From assembly GCA_963825555.1 (NCBI GenBank), contig CAWGTZ010000007.1, forward strand, positions 186,001 through 250,000: a stretch of 64,000 nt of DNA, in the 5' to 3' direction. The notes beneath the pieces are model-generated. The model was not told the DNA's origin. It worked only from the letters and a program-made list of their open reading frames with translations, and did no database searches. How positions within the stretch are numbered: the first letter of the stretch is position 1; each line of letters opens with the position of its first letter. Source of the stretch: JAGVSR01 sp963825555. Lineage in GTDB: Bacteria > Pseudomonadota > Alphaproteobacteria > Rhizobiales > Hyphomicrobiaceae. Both the position numbers and the translations under genes were made by a program. Of the stretch, positions 51,800 to 60,059 are shown one piece after another.

Positions 51800-52483
51800 T
51801 TAACGGTCGAGCGCCCGCGCGGCCGCCAGTGCGGCCAGAGCGCCCACCGTCTGGGCCCCGACGAAGGCTGCGACATCGGCCGGCGCTATACCCGCGAACG
51901 AACCCGTGAATGCGCGCGCAATCGTCACCGCTGGATTGGCAAACGAAGTCGATGCCGTGAACCAGTAGGCCGACGTGATATAGAGTCCCACGACGACAGC
52001 CACGAAGTCGGGCCTGTGCCGGACGGTGAGCAGGATTGCGAGGACCAGTCCGAAAGCGGCGACCACTTCGCTGATCCACTGCCCCGTACCCGTGCGCGTC
52101 GTGGTGGACGTTTGCAGTATGTCGAGATCGAACATGGCATGGGCCAAGAGCACGCCCGCGATTCCAGCTGCAATCTGCGCCACCACGTAGACGGCGAACG
52201 CGCCGAAGCCGAGTTGGCCGCGCAGCAACTCCGCCAGGGAAACGATAGGATTGAAATGGGCACCCGAGGTCGGACCGAGGATCGTAATGAGCACGGTCAA
52301 GATCGCGCCAGTCGCAAGCGAGTTGGCCAGCAGCGCGATCCCGACGTTCCCGCCGGAGAGCTTGAACCCCATGATGCCGGACCCGACCACCGTGGCAAGC
52401 AGCAGGGCCGTTCCAAGCGCCTCGGCGAAAGCGCGGACGGCGAGCGAGGGGCGGATGGCAGCGGTCATGTCAGGCATTCCCAT
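51800..52483 (-). CDS. aqpS: Aquaglyceroporin of the AqpS type (arsenic cassette)
   Basis: 227 residues, six membrane helices of the MIP family. The two pore loops read SGAHFNPIVSLAEL (NPI) and SFANPAVTIARAF (NPA). In rhizobial ars operons AqpS takes the place of an arsenite pump: arsenate is reduced by ArsC and arsenite leaves by diffusion through AqpS. That function is inferred from the neighbouring arsC and arsR. Three ATG codons (52483, 52477, 52468) could start it. Confidence 0.85.
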   Translation of the reverse strand: MGMPDMTAAIRPSLAVRAFAEALGTALLLATVVGSGIMGFKLSGGNVGIALLANSLATGAILTVLITILGPTSGAHFNPIVSLAELLRGQLGFGAFAVYVVAQIAAGIAGVLLAHAMFDLDILQTSTTTRTGTGQWISEVVAAFGLVLAILLTVRHRPDFVAVVVGLYITSAYWFTASTSFANPAVTIARAFTGSFAGIAPADVAAFVGAQTVGALAALAAARALDR

Positions 52484-52611
52484 GTCAGGACAGATGCGCG
52501 AACGCGCTTCCGAAGGTTACGAGCGATGGCAGGAGGAGTTTCGCGCTGGCGCAGTCTACCGCACGACGCGCCGAGGCAGAGGGGGTCCGCCGCGCGGTAA
52601 GTCCCACATTC

Positions 52612-53139
52612 TCAGGCCGCCGTCTCCGGCGCGTTCCCCTGCCGCGGCAGGCGGCCGATATCATCCAGCTGCCTCTTGAGCGAACGCTGATCCAGTGCGG
52701 CCAGCGGCAGGTTCACGAAGATGCTGATCCGCTGATGAAGCATGCGATGCGTCTCGGCGAATGCCGCGGCGATTTCCGCATCGGTCCCCGTCGTCCGCGA
52801 GGGATCTGGCACTCCCCAATGCGCTGAAACCGGCTGACCCGGCCAGTATGGGCACGTCTCGCCCGCCGCGTCGTCGCAGACGGTGAAGATGAAGTCCATC
52901 TGCGTTGCGCCCGGGGCTGCGTACTCGTCCCAGGACTTCGAACGCAAGTTGCTGACGTCATAGCCCAGTTGCGAAAGCATGGCGATCGCATGGGGGTTGA
53001 CCCGGCCGCTTGGCTGACTGCCTGCAGAGAAACCCTTGAAACGACCGTTTCCCAGTTCGTTCATGATGCACTCTGCGATGACCGAGCGGGCGGAATTGTG
53101 GGTGCACAGGAAGAGGACGTTGAACGTGCGCTCGCTCAT
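52612..53139 (-). CDS. arsC: Arsenate reductase ArsC (low-molecular-weight phosphatase type)
   Basis: 175 residues with the CX5R loop CTHNSARS near residue 12 and a DPS-type C-terminal acid motif (VPDPSRT). LFLCTHNSARSVIAECIMNEL is the family start. It reduces arsenate to arsenite with thioredoxin or glutaredoxin. The C-terminal extension after about residue 140 is longer than in minimal members. It lies 4 bp after arsR and is co-transcribed. Confidence 0.92.
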   Translation of the reverse strand: MSERTFNVLFLCTHNSARSVIAECIMNELGNGRFKGFSAGSQPSGRVNPHAIAMLSQLGYDVSNLRSKSWDEYAAPGATQMDFIFTVCDDAAGETCPYWPGQPVSAHWGVPDPSRTTGTDAEIAAAFAETHRMLHQRISIFVNLPLAALDQRSLKRQLDDIGRLPRQGNAPETAA

Positions 53140-53143
53140 GGGG

Positions 53144-53524
53144 CTAACCTTTCATCGCGCGGGGTGGAGGGCAGCAGCCGGCATTGCCGTCTGACGTTGC
53201 GGCAGATGTCATAGAAGTAACGGCGCCGCACAGATCGGGGCGGCCGGCGCAACAGTCGTCGGTCAGAAACGCGATGAGATCGCGCATCGCCGGTACGCTG
53301 AGCGCGGACCGGATGAAGCGCCCGTCGCGCCAGGATTGAATGAGCCCGGCGCGCTCCAATTCCTTCAAATGAAACGTCAGCGTGGAGGGCGGGATGCCAG
53401 CACCCCGCGCCAGATCGCCCGCGGACACACCGTCTGGGCCCGCCCTGACGAGTGCGCGGAACAAAGCAATCCGGTGGGCATTGGCGAGCGCGGCCAGGGC
53501 GCGAACGGCATCTTCGTCTTTCAT
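53144..53524 (-). CDS. arsR: ArsR-family arsenic-responsive repressor
   Basis: 126 residues. Winged helix: VRALAALANAHRIALFRALV, with DLARGAGIPPSTLTFHLKELERAGL as the recognition helix. The As(III)/Sb(III) sensor is a C-terminal cysteine set (DDCCAGRPDLCG and GCCPP) rather than the helix-3 CXC of E. coli ArsR. Two dyads lie just upstream of its start. It should repress arsR-arsC-aqpS. Confidence 0.92.
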   Translation of the reverse strand: MKDEDAVRALAALANAHRIALFRALVRAGPDGVSAGDLARGAGIPPSTLTFHLKELERAGLIQSWRDGRFIRSALSVPAMRDLIAFLTDDCCAGRPDLCGAVTSMTSAATSDGNAGCCPPPRAMKG

Positions 53525-53560
53525 ATTTTGATATTACTAGAAATATTGTGACACTGTCAC
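53525..53560. promoter_or_regulatory. Two dyads upstream of arsR, candidate operator and promoter
   Basis: ATATT (53531-53535), N6 and AATAT (53542-53546) form an inverted repeat. Directly beyond it GTGACACTGTCAC (53548-53560) is a perfect odd palindrome. The AT-rich stretch lies between the arsR start and its promoter zone. One dyad is probably the ArsR site; which one cannot be told. Confidence 0.45.
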
Positions 53561-53913
53561 GACAATGGTGCCCGGCGGGACTCTCTGGCCACGAAGAACT
53601 CGAACACAAACCCGTGAGCGAGCAAAAGCCCCTCTTGCATGAAATGATATACTGTTACATAAAGGTGGGGCGACGGTGGTTCGATCTCCAAATTGACCGC
53701 CTGAACGGAAAGGCCTTCGGTCGGATTTCGGATCAGACCAGAGGTCATGCCAGGGCCAGCCGCCCGGCGGGGATGCCGAAACACTCCTCCAGTTTCGCGA
53801 TCCCCGTGATGCGGCTAGTACGGCGAATAAAACGGGCGCCCCGTCTCCCGCGGGGCCACCGGTCCAGACGACCGCCAAGTGCGGCCGCGAGCTTCAAGGG
53901 ATGACCTCCAACA
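53561..53913. other. Non-coding stretch between the ars cassette and proC
   Basis: About 350 bp. Short frames exist on both strands (for example minus 53557-53784) but have no Shine-Dalgarno or family sequence, so I do not call a gene. Near 53641-53670 there is an AT-rich patch (gaaatgatatactgttac) that may hold the ars promoter. Nothing else is identifiable. Confidence 0.4.
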
Positions 53914-54750
53914 TCACTGAGATAGCTCGCGGCTGCGGCGGACCGCAGCGGCCACCGCCTTCGTCAGAAGTTCCTGAAGGCCCGGATCTCCCATCAGAAC
54001 ATCGAGCGCGGCCGCGGTCGTTCCACCGGGCGAAGTAACATTCTTGCGCAACGTTGCGGCATCGAGATCGGAACGATGCAAGAGTTCGCCTGCCCCCGAA
54101 ACCGTTGCGCGCGCCAGCGCGGCTGCCATTTCCGGGGAGAGCCCCGCAGCGCGACCAGCCTCGGCCAAGCACTCCGCAACCAGAAAGATGTAGGCCGGCC
54201 CGGAACCCGATACAGCCGTCACTGCGTCCATGTCCTCTTCGCGTTCGAGCCACACCACCTCGCCCACGGACGAGAGCAATTCGCCGGCCGCGGCGCATTG
54301 GGCCGGGGTCGTGGCGGCATTGGCGACGCAAGCAGTGACGCCTCGGCCGACCTGGGCCGGCGTGTTCGGCATGGCGCGCACCACGGCCGTTCCCGGCGCC
54401 AGAAACTTCTCGAAGCTGGCAAGAGGGCGTCCCGCGGCAATGGACAGGACCACTGTGTCGGGCCCAGCCAGCTTGGCCAGCGGCTCAAACACCTGATCCA
54501 TAACCTGCGGCTTCACCGCCGCGAGAATGAATGACGGCGGCGTGTCGAGGGCCTCGATCTTCGCGTCGACCCGAATGCCTTGGCGCGCCAGGAATGCGCT
54601 CATATCGGACGGCGGTGAGGGATCCTGCACGCGGACAAGGTCCGGCTTCAAACCGCGGGCCAGGAGGCCCTCGAGCAGGGCGCCGCCCATCTTGCCGGCG
54701 CCTGCAATAACAAGAGGACCTTCGAGAGAGAGTGACATGGCGCGTTGCAT
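53914..54750 (-). CDS. proC: Pyrroline-5-carboxylate reductase
   Basis: 278 residues. Rossmann motif GPLVIAGAGKMGGALLEGLLARG near the start, VVRAMPNTPAQVGRGVTACVAN in the middle, and the C-terminal family block VSGAGELLHRSDLDAATLRKNVTSPGGTTAAALDVL. It reduces pyrroline-5-carboxylate to proline with NAD(P)H. The ATG at 54750 is used; an ATG four codons in is equally possible. It follows ybjN on the same strand. Confidence 0.95.
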   Translation of the reverse strand: MQRAMSLSLEGPLVIAGAGKMGGALLEGLLARGLKPDLVRVQDPSPPSDMSAFLARQGIRVDAKIEALDTPPSFILAAVKPQVMDQVFEPLAKLAGPDTVVLSIAAGRPLASFEKFLAPGTAVVRAMPNTPAQVGRGVTACVANAATTPAQCAAAGELLSSVGEVVWLEREEDMDAVTAVSGSGPAYIFLVAECLAEAGRAAGLSPEMAAALARATVSGAGELLHRSDLDAATLRKNVTSPGGTTAAALDVLMGDPGLQELLTKAVAAAVRRSRELSQ

Positions 54751-54779
54751 CCGGCTTTTGAGCGAGAACGCGCCGGAGT

Positions 54780-55277
54780 TCAGGCCTGCCCCTCGGTCTG
54801 GAACATGGTCGACACCAACGCTTCGCGGCTTTCCTTACCCGCCCATACCACGAACTGGAAGGCCTGATAGTAGCGCTCGCAGGCTTCCAGCGCCGCCTTC
54901 AGCATGGCTTCGCACTGCTGCGGCGCGCACACGGAGCCGTTGAGCAGGAGGGCATGACGGAACATCACGAGACCTTCCTGGGTCCACAGATCGAAGTGCC
55001 CGAGCCAGAGCTGCTCGTTGATCTGGGCCAGCAGCCGGTACATTTCGTTGAGGCGATTGTCAGGAACCCGGAAATCAAAGGCACAGGCCAGATGAAGCGC
55101 CTCCAGGTCATCGCGCCAGTTGAGCGAGACGTGATAGTCGGTCCAGTTGCCGCCGACGACGAGCGTTAGTTCATCATCGCCAGTGCGGTCCACGGCCCAA
55201 TCGTTAGCGGCCGCCAGTTGCTCGACGACATCGATCGGATTGATTGCGCGTTCATAGCCATGATCAGTCGATGCCAT
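54780..55277 (-). CDS. YbjN-domain protein
   Basis: 165 residues of the YbjN/DUF1790 fold, a type III secretion chaperone-like domain: IDVVEQLAAANDWAVDRTGDDELTLVVGGNWTDYHVSLNWRDD and LWLGHFDLWTQEGLVMFRHALLL. In enterobacteria YbjN affects motility and stress responses; the molecular role is unclear. It ends 30 bp before proC and is probably co-transcribed. Confidence 0.88.
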   Translation of the reverse strand: MASTDHGYERAINPIDVVEQLAAANDWAVDRTGDDELTLVVGGNWTDYHVSLNWRDDLEALHLACAFDFRVPDNRLNEMYRLLAQINEQLWLGHFDLWTQEGLVMFRHALLLNGSVCAPQQCEAMLKAALEACERYYQAFQFVVWAGKESREALVSTMFQTEGQA

Positions 55278-55567
55278 TCGTATTCCTCTAGCTCCGGATC
55301 GCTCAAGGATCCGGCTTTCGCTGATTGCGAACTCTCAGGATCGAGAACGCCTGCCTCATTCAGGTCCGCCACAACGCGACGGGCCGACAAAGCACCAGCC
55401 ACGGACGAGTCGCAAGTTGGGCCCGGGATTGTCCACGGCGAAAGCCAGCACGGGGGGAACGAAACGCGGCGAATGCGCGCGAAATGCGGCCTTTGCGGCA
55501 CGCCGCAAAAGCCGATGTTGAAAAGCATGTAGGAAACTGTGGAGAGCCGGCCCCGCGAACGGGGTCG

Positions 55568-55840
55568 TCAACCGCCCGATTTCAGCCGGTTGATCTCGCT
55601 CTCCAGGGCTGCGACTCTCTGGGCCAGCGCCTCGCTGTCCTCGCGCGCCTTGGCAGCCATGGCCTTCACGGCCTCGAATTCGTCGCGGCGGACGAGATCC
55701 ATGCCGGCCAGCATCTTTTCGCCCTGCGCCTTCATGAAGGATTCCATCTCTCGTTGTGCGCCTTGGGCGGCACCTGCCGCATCCGTCATGAGCTTGCCGA
55801 GCTCGTCGAAGAAGCGGTTGTTGGTCTGGGTCATGGTCAT
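55568..55840 (-). CDS. ubiK: Ubiquinone biosynthesis accessory factor UbiK (BMFP)
   Basis: 90 residues, the normal length. An amphipathic N-terminal segment (NRFFDELGKLMTDAAGAAQG) leads to a C-terminal coiled coil with FEAVKAMAAKAREDSEALAQRVAALESEI. This is the BMFP/UbiK family, a trimeric factor for ubiquinone assembly and membrane-fusion-like activity. A GGAG lies before the ATG at 55840. It diverges from lgt. Confidence 0.9.
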   Translation of the reverse strand: MTMTQTNNRFFDELGKLMTDAAGAAQGAQREMESFMKAQGEKMLAGMDLVRRDEFEAVKAMAAKAREDSEALAQRVAALESEINRLKSGG

Positions 55841-56044
55841 GAGACTCCGGTTGCGGTTGCCGTCGCGACGGCCCGGCCGCGCGTCTGGCGCCAAAAGTCG
55901 GCGGATCGGCCCGACTATGGTCGCGCCGGACGGTGAGTGCAACCGCCCCCTCCGCCTTATTCCCGACCCCACCCTGGACATCGCCGGGCCCGGCACCTAA
56001 CGTCCGCCCGCCGCGAGGTTCCACCACATCCAAGGCCCCAAACC

Positions 56045-56887
56045 ATGACCGTTCTCGCCATACCGTTCCCCGAGATCGACCCTGTTGCCTTGTCAATCGG
56101 CCCGGTGAGCATCAAGTGGTACGGCCTGTCCTACATGGCCGGGTTGATCCTTGGCTGGCTCTATATCCGCCGCCTGCTCCGAGAGAACCGGCTCTGGAAG
56201 AACGACACGCCTCCCTTTGGCGTGGAACGCGTGGACGACCTCCTGGTCTACATGGCCTTGGCCGTCATCGCCGGCGGGCGGCTGGGCTACGTCTTCCTCT
56301 ACGAGCCGGAGGTTTATCTCGCCAACCCGATCGACATCCTGAAGGTTTGGAAGGGCGGCATGTCTTTCCACGGCGCGATCCTCGGATCAGCCGTCGGCGT
56401 CTGGCTATTCGCGCGGCGCTACGGACTGAGCCCCTGGAGCTCCATGGATCTGTGTGCTGCAGCAACGCCGATCGGCCTCTTCTTCGGAAGACTGGCCAAC
56501 TTCATCAACGGTGAGCTGTTCGGCCGCGTCTCCGACGCGCCATGGGCCATGGTGTTTCCAGATGCCAAATACCTCCACCCCGATGTCGAGCCTGCAACCC
56601 GCCATCCCAGCCAGCTCTATGAAGCCCTGCTGGAAGGTGTCGTTCTTTTCCTCGTGTTGCGGTTTCTCACGCACCGCAAGGACGCACTGAAATCACCAGG
56701 CCTCGTCATCGGCGTCTTTCTGGCCGGATATGCAATCGCGCGCACATCGGCGGAAGTCTTCCGGGAGCCGCACCTGGGGCACGCCCTCAACATCGGACCC
56801 CTGACCGCTGGTCAGTTCTATTCTCTGCCCATGCTAGCCCTCGGTCTCTACTTCATCTGGCGGGCGCGGACCGGCAGGACGAGCTAG
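56045..56887 (+). CDS. lgt: Prolipoprotein diacylglyceryl transferase
   Basis: 280 residues with seven membrane helices. The Lgt signature GRLANFINGELFGRVSD lies at about 155-171. HGAILGSAVGVWLFARRYG carries the conserved HGG-like segment, and HPSQLYEALLEG follows. It transfers diacylglycerol from phosphatidylglycerol to the lipobox cysteine of preprolipoproteins, such as the lipoprotein encoded at 8767. Confidence 0.96.
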   Translation: MTVLAIPFPEIDPVALSIGPVSIKWYGLSYMAGLILGWLYIRRLLRENRLWKNDTPPFGVERVDDLLVYMALAVIAGGRLGYVFLYEPEVYLANPIDILKVWKGGMSFHGAILGSAVGVWLFARRYGLSPWSSMDLCAAATPIGLFFGRLANFINGELFGRVSDAPWAMVFPDAKYLHPDVEPATRHPSQLYEALLEGVVLFLVLRFLTHRKDALKSPGLVIGVFLAGYAIARTSAEVFREPHLGHALNIGPLTAGQFYSLPMLALGLYFIWRARTGRTS

Positions 56888-56904
56888 AGCGAGACCTAAC
56901 GGCC

Positions 56905-57846
56905 ATGCGCATCGAGTATCACCGCACGCTGATTGCCGATAAAGCCCGAAACGAGGCGCTGATCGCGGCGCTGAAGCGGGTGATCGTTCCGGGCAAGACG
57001 GTGGTTGCCGACATTGGCGCCGGCTCGGGGCTTCTCGGTCTCATGGCCTCGCGGCTCGGTGCGAAGGAAGTGCATCTCTACGAGGCCTCCGAAGAGGTCG
57101 CGCAGGTTGCAGCAGCGGTTCTCAAACAAAACCGAGCCCGCAACTGCCATCTCTATCCCTGCCGCTCCACCGACATGCTGGATGCGCCGAACGTTGATGT
57201 CATCGTCTCCGAGACGCTGGGCAACTACGCGCTGGAAGAAAACATTATCGAAACTCTGGCAGATGCCGTGAAGCGGATGCTGAATCCGGGCGGCATCGTG
57301 ATCCCATCGAAAATCTCCCAGTTCGCCGCCCCCGTGATCGCCCCGCGGCTCTCCCAGGAACTCGATGCCTGGCGGGACGTCGGTCACGGCCTTGATCTCG
57401 AACCTGCGCGGACGATGAGCGTCAACAACGTCTATGTGCGCCTCATCGAGCCGGACGAGTTGCTCGACGGCGGCCAGTCGTCGCAAATGTGGGACGATAT
57501 CGATCTCACGCGCCCGCAGAAGGGGAGCCGCAGAGGCGAGATGGTCTGGACGCTCGAACGCCAGGCCACGATCTACGGCTTCGCTTACTGGTGGACGGCC
57601 GCGCTCGGCGGCAATCTTGAAATCTCCACCGCGCCGACCGCGCCGCGCACCCACTGGGAGCAGCTTTATTTTCCGCTCGGCGCGCCAATCACCGCAAAGA
57701 AAGGCCAAAGCGTGTTCTTGTCGCTACGCTCGCGATCGTCGGAAGAAACCGGCACGCATCTCGCCTGGACCGCGGTTCATCGCGATGCTGACGGCAACTC
57801 GGTCGCGCGTCAGGCCATGGACCTCGACAAGGGCTGGATCTTCTAA
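56905..57846 (+). CDS. Protein arginine methyltransferase-like SAM enzyme
   Basis: 313 residues. N-terminal YHRTLIADKARNEALIAAL resembles the PRMT YFxx...MLxDxxR segment. Motif I is DIGAGSGLLGLMASRLGA (36-53) and the acidic post-I residue is Glu60. The double-E loop SETLGNYALEE has Glu103 and Glu112, nine residues apart as in PRMT1. The C-terminal beta-barrel part contains THWEQLYFPL (249-258), the THW loop of PRMTs. It probably methylates Arg in protein; the substrate is unknown. It lies 17 bp after lgt on the same strand. Confidence 0.78.
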   Translation: MRIEYHRTLIADKARNEALIAALKRVIVPGKTVVADIGAGSGLLGLMASRLGAKEVHLYEASEEVAQVAAAVLKQNRARNCHLYPCRSTDMLDAPNVDVIVSETLGNYALEENIIETLADAVKRMLNPGGIVIPSKISQFAAPVIAPRLSQELDAWRDVGHGLDLEPARTMSVNNVYVRLIEPDELLDGGQSSQMWDDIDLTRPQKGSRRGEMVWTLERQATIYGFAYWWTAALGGNLEISTAPTAPRTHWEQLYFPLGAPITAKKGQSVFLSLRSRSSEETGTHLAWTAVHRDADGNSVARQAMDLDKGWIF

Positions 57847-57859
57847 GCGCAACGCATGA

Positions 57860-58546
57860 TCACTTCGCGCGTGCCGCAAGAGTGCGCTCGATTCCGTCAA
57901 GGAAGGAGCCGAGCAGCAGATCGAACACCTGTTCGCGATCATCTTGCGCCAGCACCGGGGCAAGGCGGCGGGTGACCGGGAACAGCCGCGGATCGAGCGC
58001 TTCGATCTCGGCTATTTCCTCCGGCGAACAGGGCGTGAGCATGCCGCCGACTTCAACCACACCGAAACCGATGGCGAGCGTGAAGAGCCCCATTCCATAG
58101 GCCGCTGCCTCCGCTTCATTCATGCCGGCATCCAGAAGCGCCGCATAGATGATCTCGCCAAGCTCGAAGTCAGCCGGCCCGCTGGTCTGGAAGCGCGTGA
58201 CAATGGAAAACGCCTTGGGGTACCGGACGGCAAGATCGCGGTAGCGGCGTGCGACCTCCAGAAGCACCTCCCGCCATGGCCCCTTAGGCCGCTCGATATC
58301 GAGGGTGGCCACCATCGCGTCGGCGACTTCTTTCAGAAGACCCTCGCGCGATTTGAAGTGGTGCAGGATGGTCATGCCATCGACGCCCACGACGCTGGCA
58401 AGCTTGCGTACCGAGAAATTCTGCTCTCCTTCTTCGGCGAGCATCTCCAGCGCCGCATCCACCAGATCCTGGCGGCGGATACCCCGGCGGCCCCGGCGGC
58501 CTTTCTCGTGTTCGTCCTGCAACGATAATTCCTTCACCGTAGACAT
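57860..58546 (-). CDS. TetR-family transcriptional regulator (divergent from the MFS cassette)
   Basis: 228 residues. A basic N-terminal tail (EHEKGRRGRRGIRRQDL) precedes the HTH: LVDAALEMLAEEGEQNFSVRKLASVVGVDGMTILHHFKSREGLL. The C-terminal domain is TetR_C type. It starts divergently from a small ORF and MFS transporter; three related half-site dyads fill the gap. It probably represses that transporter and itself. Confidence 0.9.
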   Translation of the reverse strand: MSTVKELSLQDEHEKGRRGRRGIRRQDLVDAALEMLAEEGEQNFSVRKLASVVGVDGMTILHHFKSREGLLKEVADAMVATLDIERPKGPWREVLLEVARRYRDLAVRYPKAFSIVTRFQTSGPADFELGEIIYAALLDAGMNEAEAAAYGMGLFTLAIGFGVVEVGGMLTPCSPEEIAEIEALDPRLFPVTRRLAPVLAQDDREQVFDLLLGSFLDGIERTLAARAK

Positions 58547-58551
58547 TTTTT

Positions 58552-58606
58552 TCTACAATGCAGACTTGACTTCTGCGGTGCAGAATATATATTCAGCAGT
58601 GTAGAG
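58552..58606. promoter_or_regulatory. Operator array for the divergent TetR regulator
   Basis: The centre is a perfect palindrome, TTCTGCGGTGCAGAA (58571-58585). It is flanked by TCTACAATGCAG (58552-58563) and, inverted, CAGCAGTGTAGAG (58594-58606), which share a TCTACA-TGC-G core. The block lies just upstream of the TetR ATG. Spacing suits two dimers of a TetR repressor. Confidence 0.65.
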
Positions 58607-58688
58607 TTTAGCGCCGATCGACGAACTGGCGCAAGACCTCAAGAAAAAAAGCTCGAAAAAACCGAGCGCCAACCCAAGGATGACGAAC

Positions 58689-58796
58689 ATGAGCACGCAC
58701 AACAACAACCATCACGCCAACCCGGCCCTTAATCCGCTTGGCGGCTTCTTCGGAAGCTTCGTTCGCCAGCTCGGCAGCATGATCAGCGGCCGCTGA
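58689..58796 (+). CDS. 35-residue small ORF between TetR operators and the MFS transporter
   Basis: Reads MSTHNNNHHANPALNPLGG and then a hydrophobic/amphipathic end FFGSFVRQLGSMISGR. AAGGA lies eight bases before the ATG at 58689; an in-frame ATG at 58680 is too close to it. The N-terminus is Asn/His-rich. The peptide ends 64 bp before the MFS start and is in the same transcript by position. Function unknown: it could be a leader peptide, a small subunit or chance. No homolog is recognised. Confidence 0.5.
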   Translation: MSTHNNNHHANPALNPLGGFFGSFVRQLGSMISGR

Positions 58797-58860
58797 TGGC
58801 GCCGGGACGCTCGATAAGAGCTAAGGTCCCGAAGAGAAATAGACGATCTGGAGGGGGTGC

Positions 58861-60030
58861 ATGCCGCAGAACGAACCCAGCGGCGGCGCCCCCTTTGCGC
58901 AGTTCCGGTCCATCTTTCCGCTCTCCCTTTCCGCCGCCCTTTCCGAAACCCCGGGATGGCTTGCTGCCCCTCTCGTGGGGCTGACACTCTTGGGTCAAGG
59001 GTACTCGACCACGGCCGCGGGCATTGTCGCGAGCCTTCCGGCAGCCGGTATCGTCACCATGTCGGCCATCTTGCCGGCAATCGCCCGACGCGCGGGCGTC
59101 GTGCGCACCTTCTACGCAGCCGCCGCGCTCCTCGTCGTCTCGCTCCTTATCCTGGTCGCGGCCAGTCTGGAGGGTTCGCTGTGGCTGTGGTGCGTAGGCT
59201 CCTATGGGGTCGGGCTCGGCGCCTCCATGCGGTGGGTTCTGACCGACGGCTTCGTCAATCACATCGCCGTCAGCGGACAGCGCGGGCGGCTGCTCGCCTT
59301 CCATGAGACAATCCGTTCCTGCGCGCTTGGCTTCGGTCCGCTGGTGGCCTCTCTCACCACAGACGATCCCGCGCGCGGATTCCTCATCGCGATCGCCATG
59401 ACGCTGATTGGGACGACCCTGACGCTCGGTATCCGGCTCCCTGAGGTGAAGACCGGCCGTGCTCATTTCTCCGATCTCACGGCCGGGCTTCGATTGGCTC
59501 CTGCGGCCTTTGCGGTCGCATTTCTCTGCGGCGTGCTCGAAGGCGTCGCGGCGGCAACCGTGCCGCTCTATGCCGTTACGATGGGGCTCAGCGCCGCTAC
59601 GGGCGCGCTTCTGGCGGCCGCTTCCGGATTCGGCAATCTTCTCGGCCAGCTTCCCTTCGGCGCCTTTGCAGACCAGGCCGGTACCCGACCCGCCATCCGG
59701 CTCTCCATCGTCCTGGCCATTGCGGCGCTGCTCGTCCTGCATCCGATGATGGAAGCACCCATCGCAGCCGCTGTGACCATGGCGATCTTCGGCGCCACGG
59801 CCGGCGCGCTGTACACCCTCGCCGTCATGGAGGCGGCCACGGTCAACAGTGCAGAGGTGAGCATGTTGCCGCTCCTGGCCGTGATCGCCGTGCTCTACAC
59901 TGTGGGTGACATCGTGGGACCAGTTCTCGGTGGCTTCGTACTCGACGTCGCACCGCCGCTCGCATTGCCGGCGGTGTTCATCGCCGCATGCATCCTCACG
60001 CTGGCGATTGCAGGCCGCGAAAGAAGCTGA
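58861..60030 (+). CDS. MFS transporter
   Basis: 389 residues, twelve predicted helices of the major facilitator fold. LPLSLSAALSETPGWLAAPLVG-like start, then the loop 2-3 motif ILPAIARRAGVVRTFYAAAALL, and in the second half GNLLGQLPFGAFADQAGTRPA, the duplicated loop motif. It belongs to the YcaD/sugar-efflux-like group. Divergent TetR regulation suggests an efflux pump for a ligand of that repressor; the substrate is unknown. Confidence 0.85.
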   Translation: MPQNEPSGGAPFAQFRSIFPLSLSAALSETPGWLAAPLVGLTLLGQGYSTTAAGIVASLPAAGIVTMSAILPAIARRAGVVRTFYAAAALLVVSLLILVAASLEGSLWLWCVGSYGVGLGASMRWVLTDGFVNHIAVSGQRGRLLAFHETIRSCALGFGPLVASLTTDDPARGFLIAIAMTLIGTTLTLGIRLPEVKTGRAHFSDLTAGLRLAPAAFAVAFLCGVLEGVAAATVPLYAVTMGLSAATGALLAAASGFGNLLGQLPFGAFADQAGTRPAIRLSIVLAIAALLVLHPMMEAPIAAAVTMAIFGATAGALYTLAVMEAATVNSAEVSMLPLLAVIAVLYTVGDIVGPVLGGFVLDVAPPLALPAVFIAACILTLAIAGRERS

Positions 60031-60059
60031 CCCAGGCCGGCTGCGGCGCACATGGCCGC

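Noticed and set aside
53557..53784. A minus-strand frame of 75 codons upstream of the ars cassette
   Set aside because: No Shine-Dalgarno, no recognisable family, and it overlaps the ars promoter zone.
55166..55528. A minus-strand frame of 120 codons overlapping the ybjN start
   Set aside because: It overlaps the conserved N-terminus of ybjN in another frame. A short stretch looks protein-like, but no family supports it.
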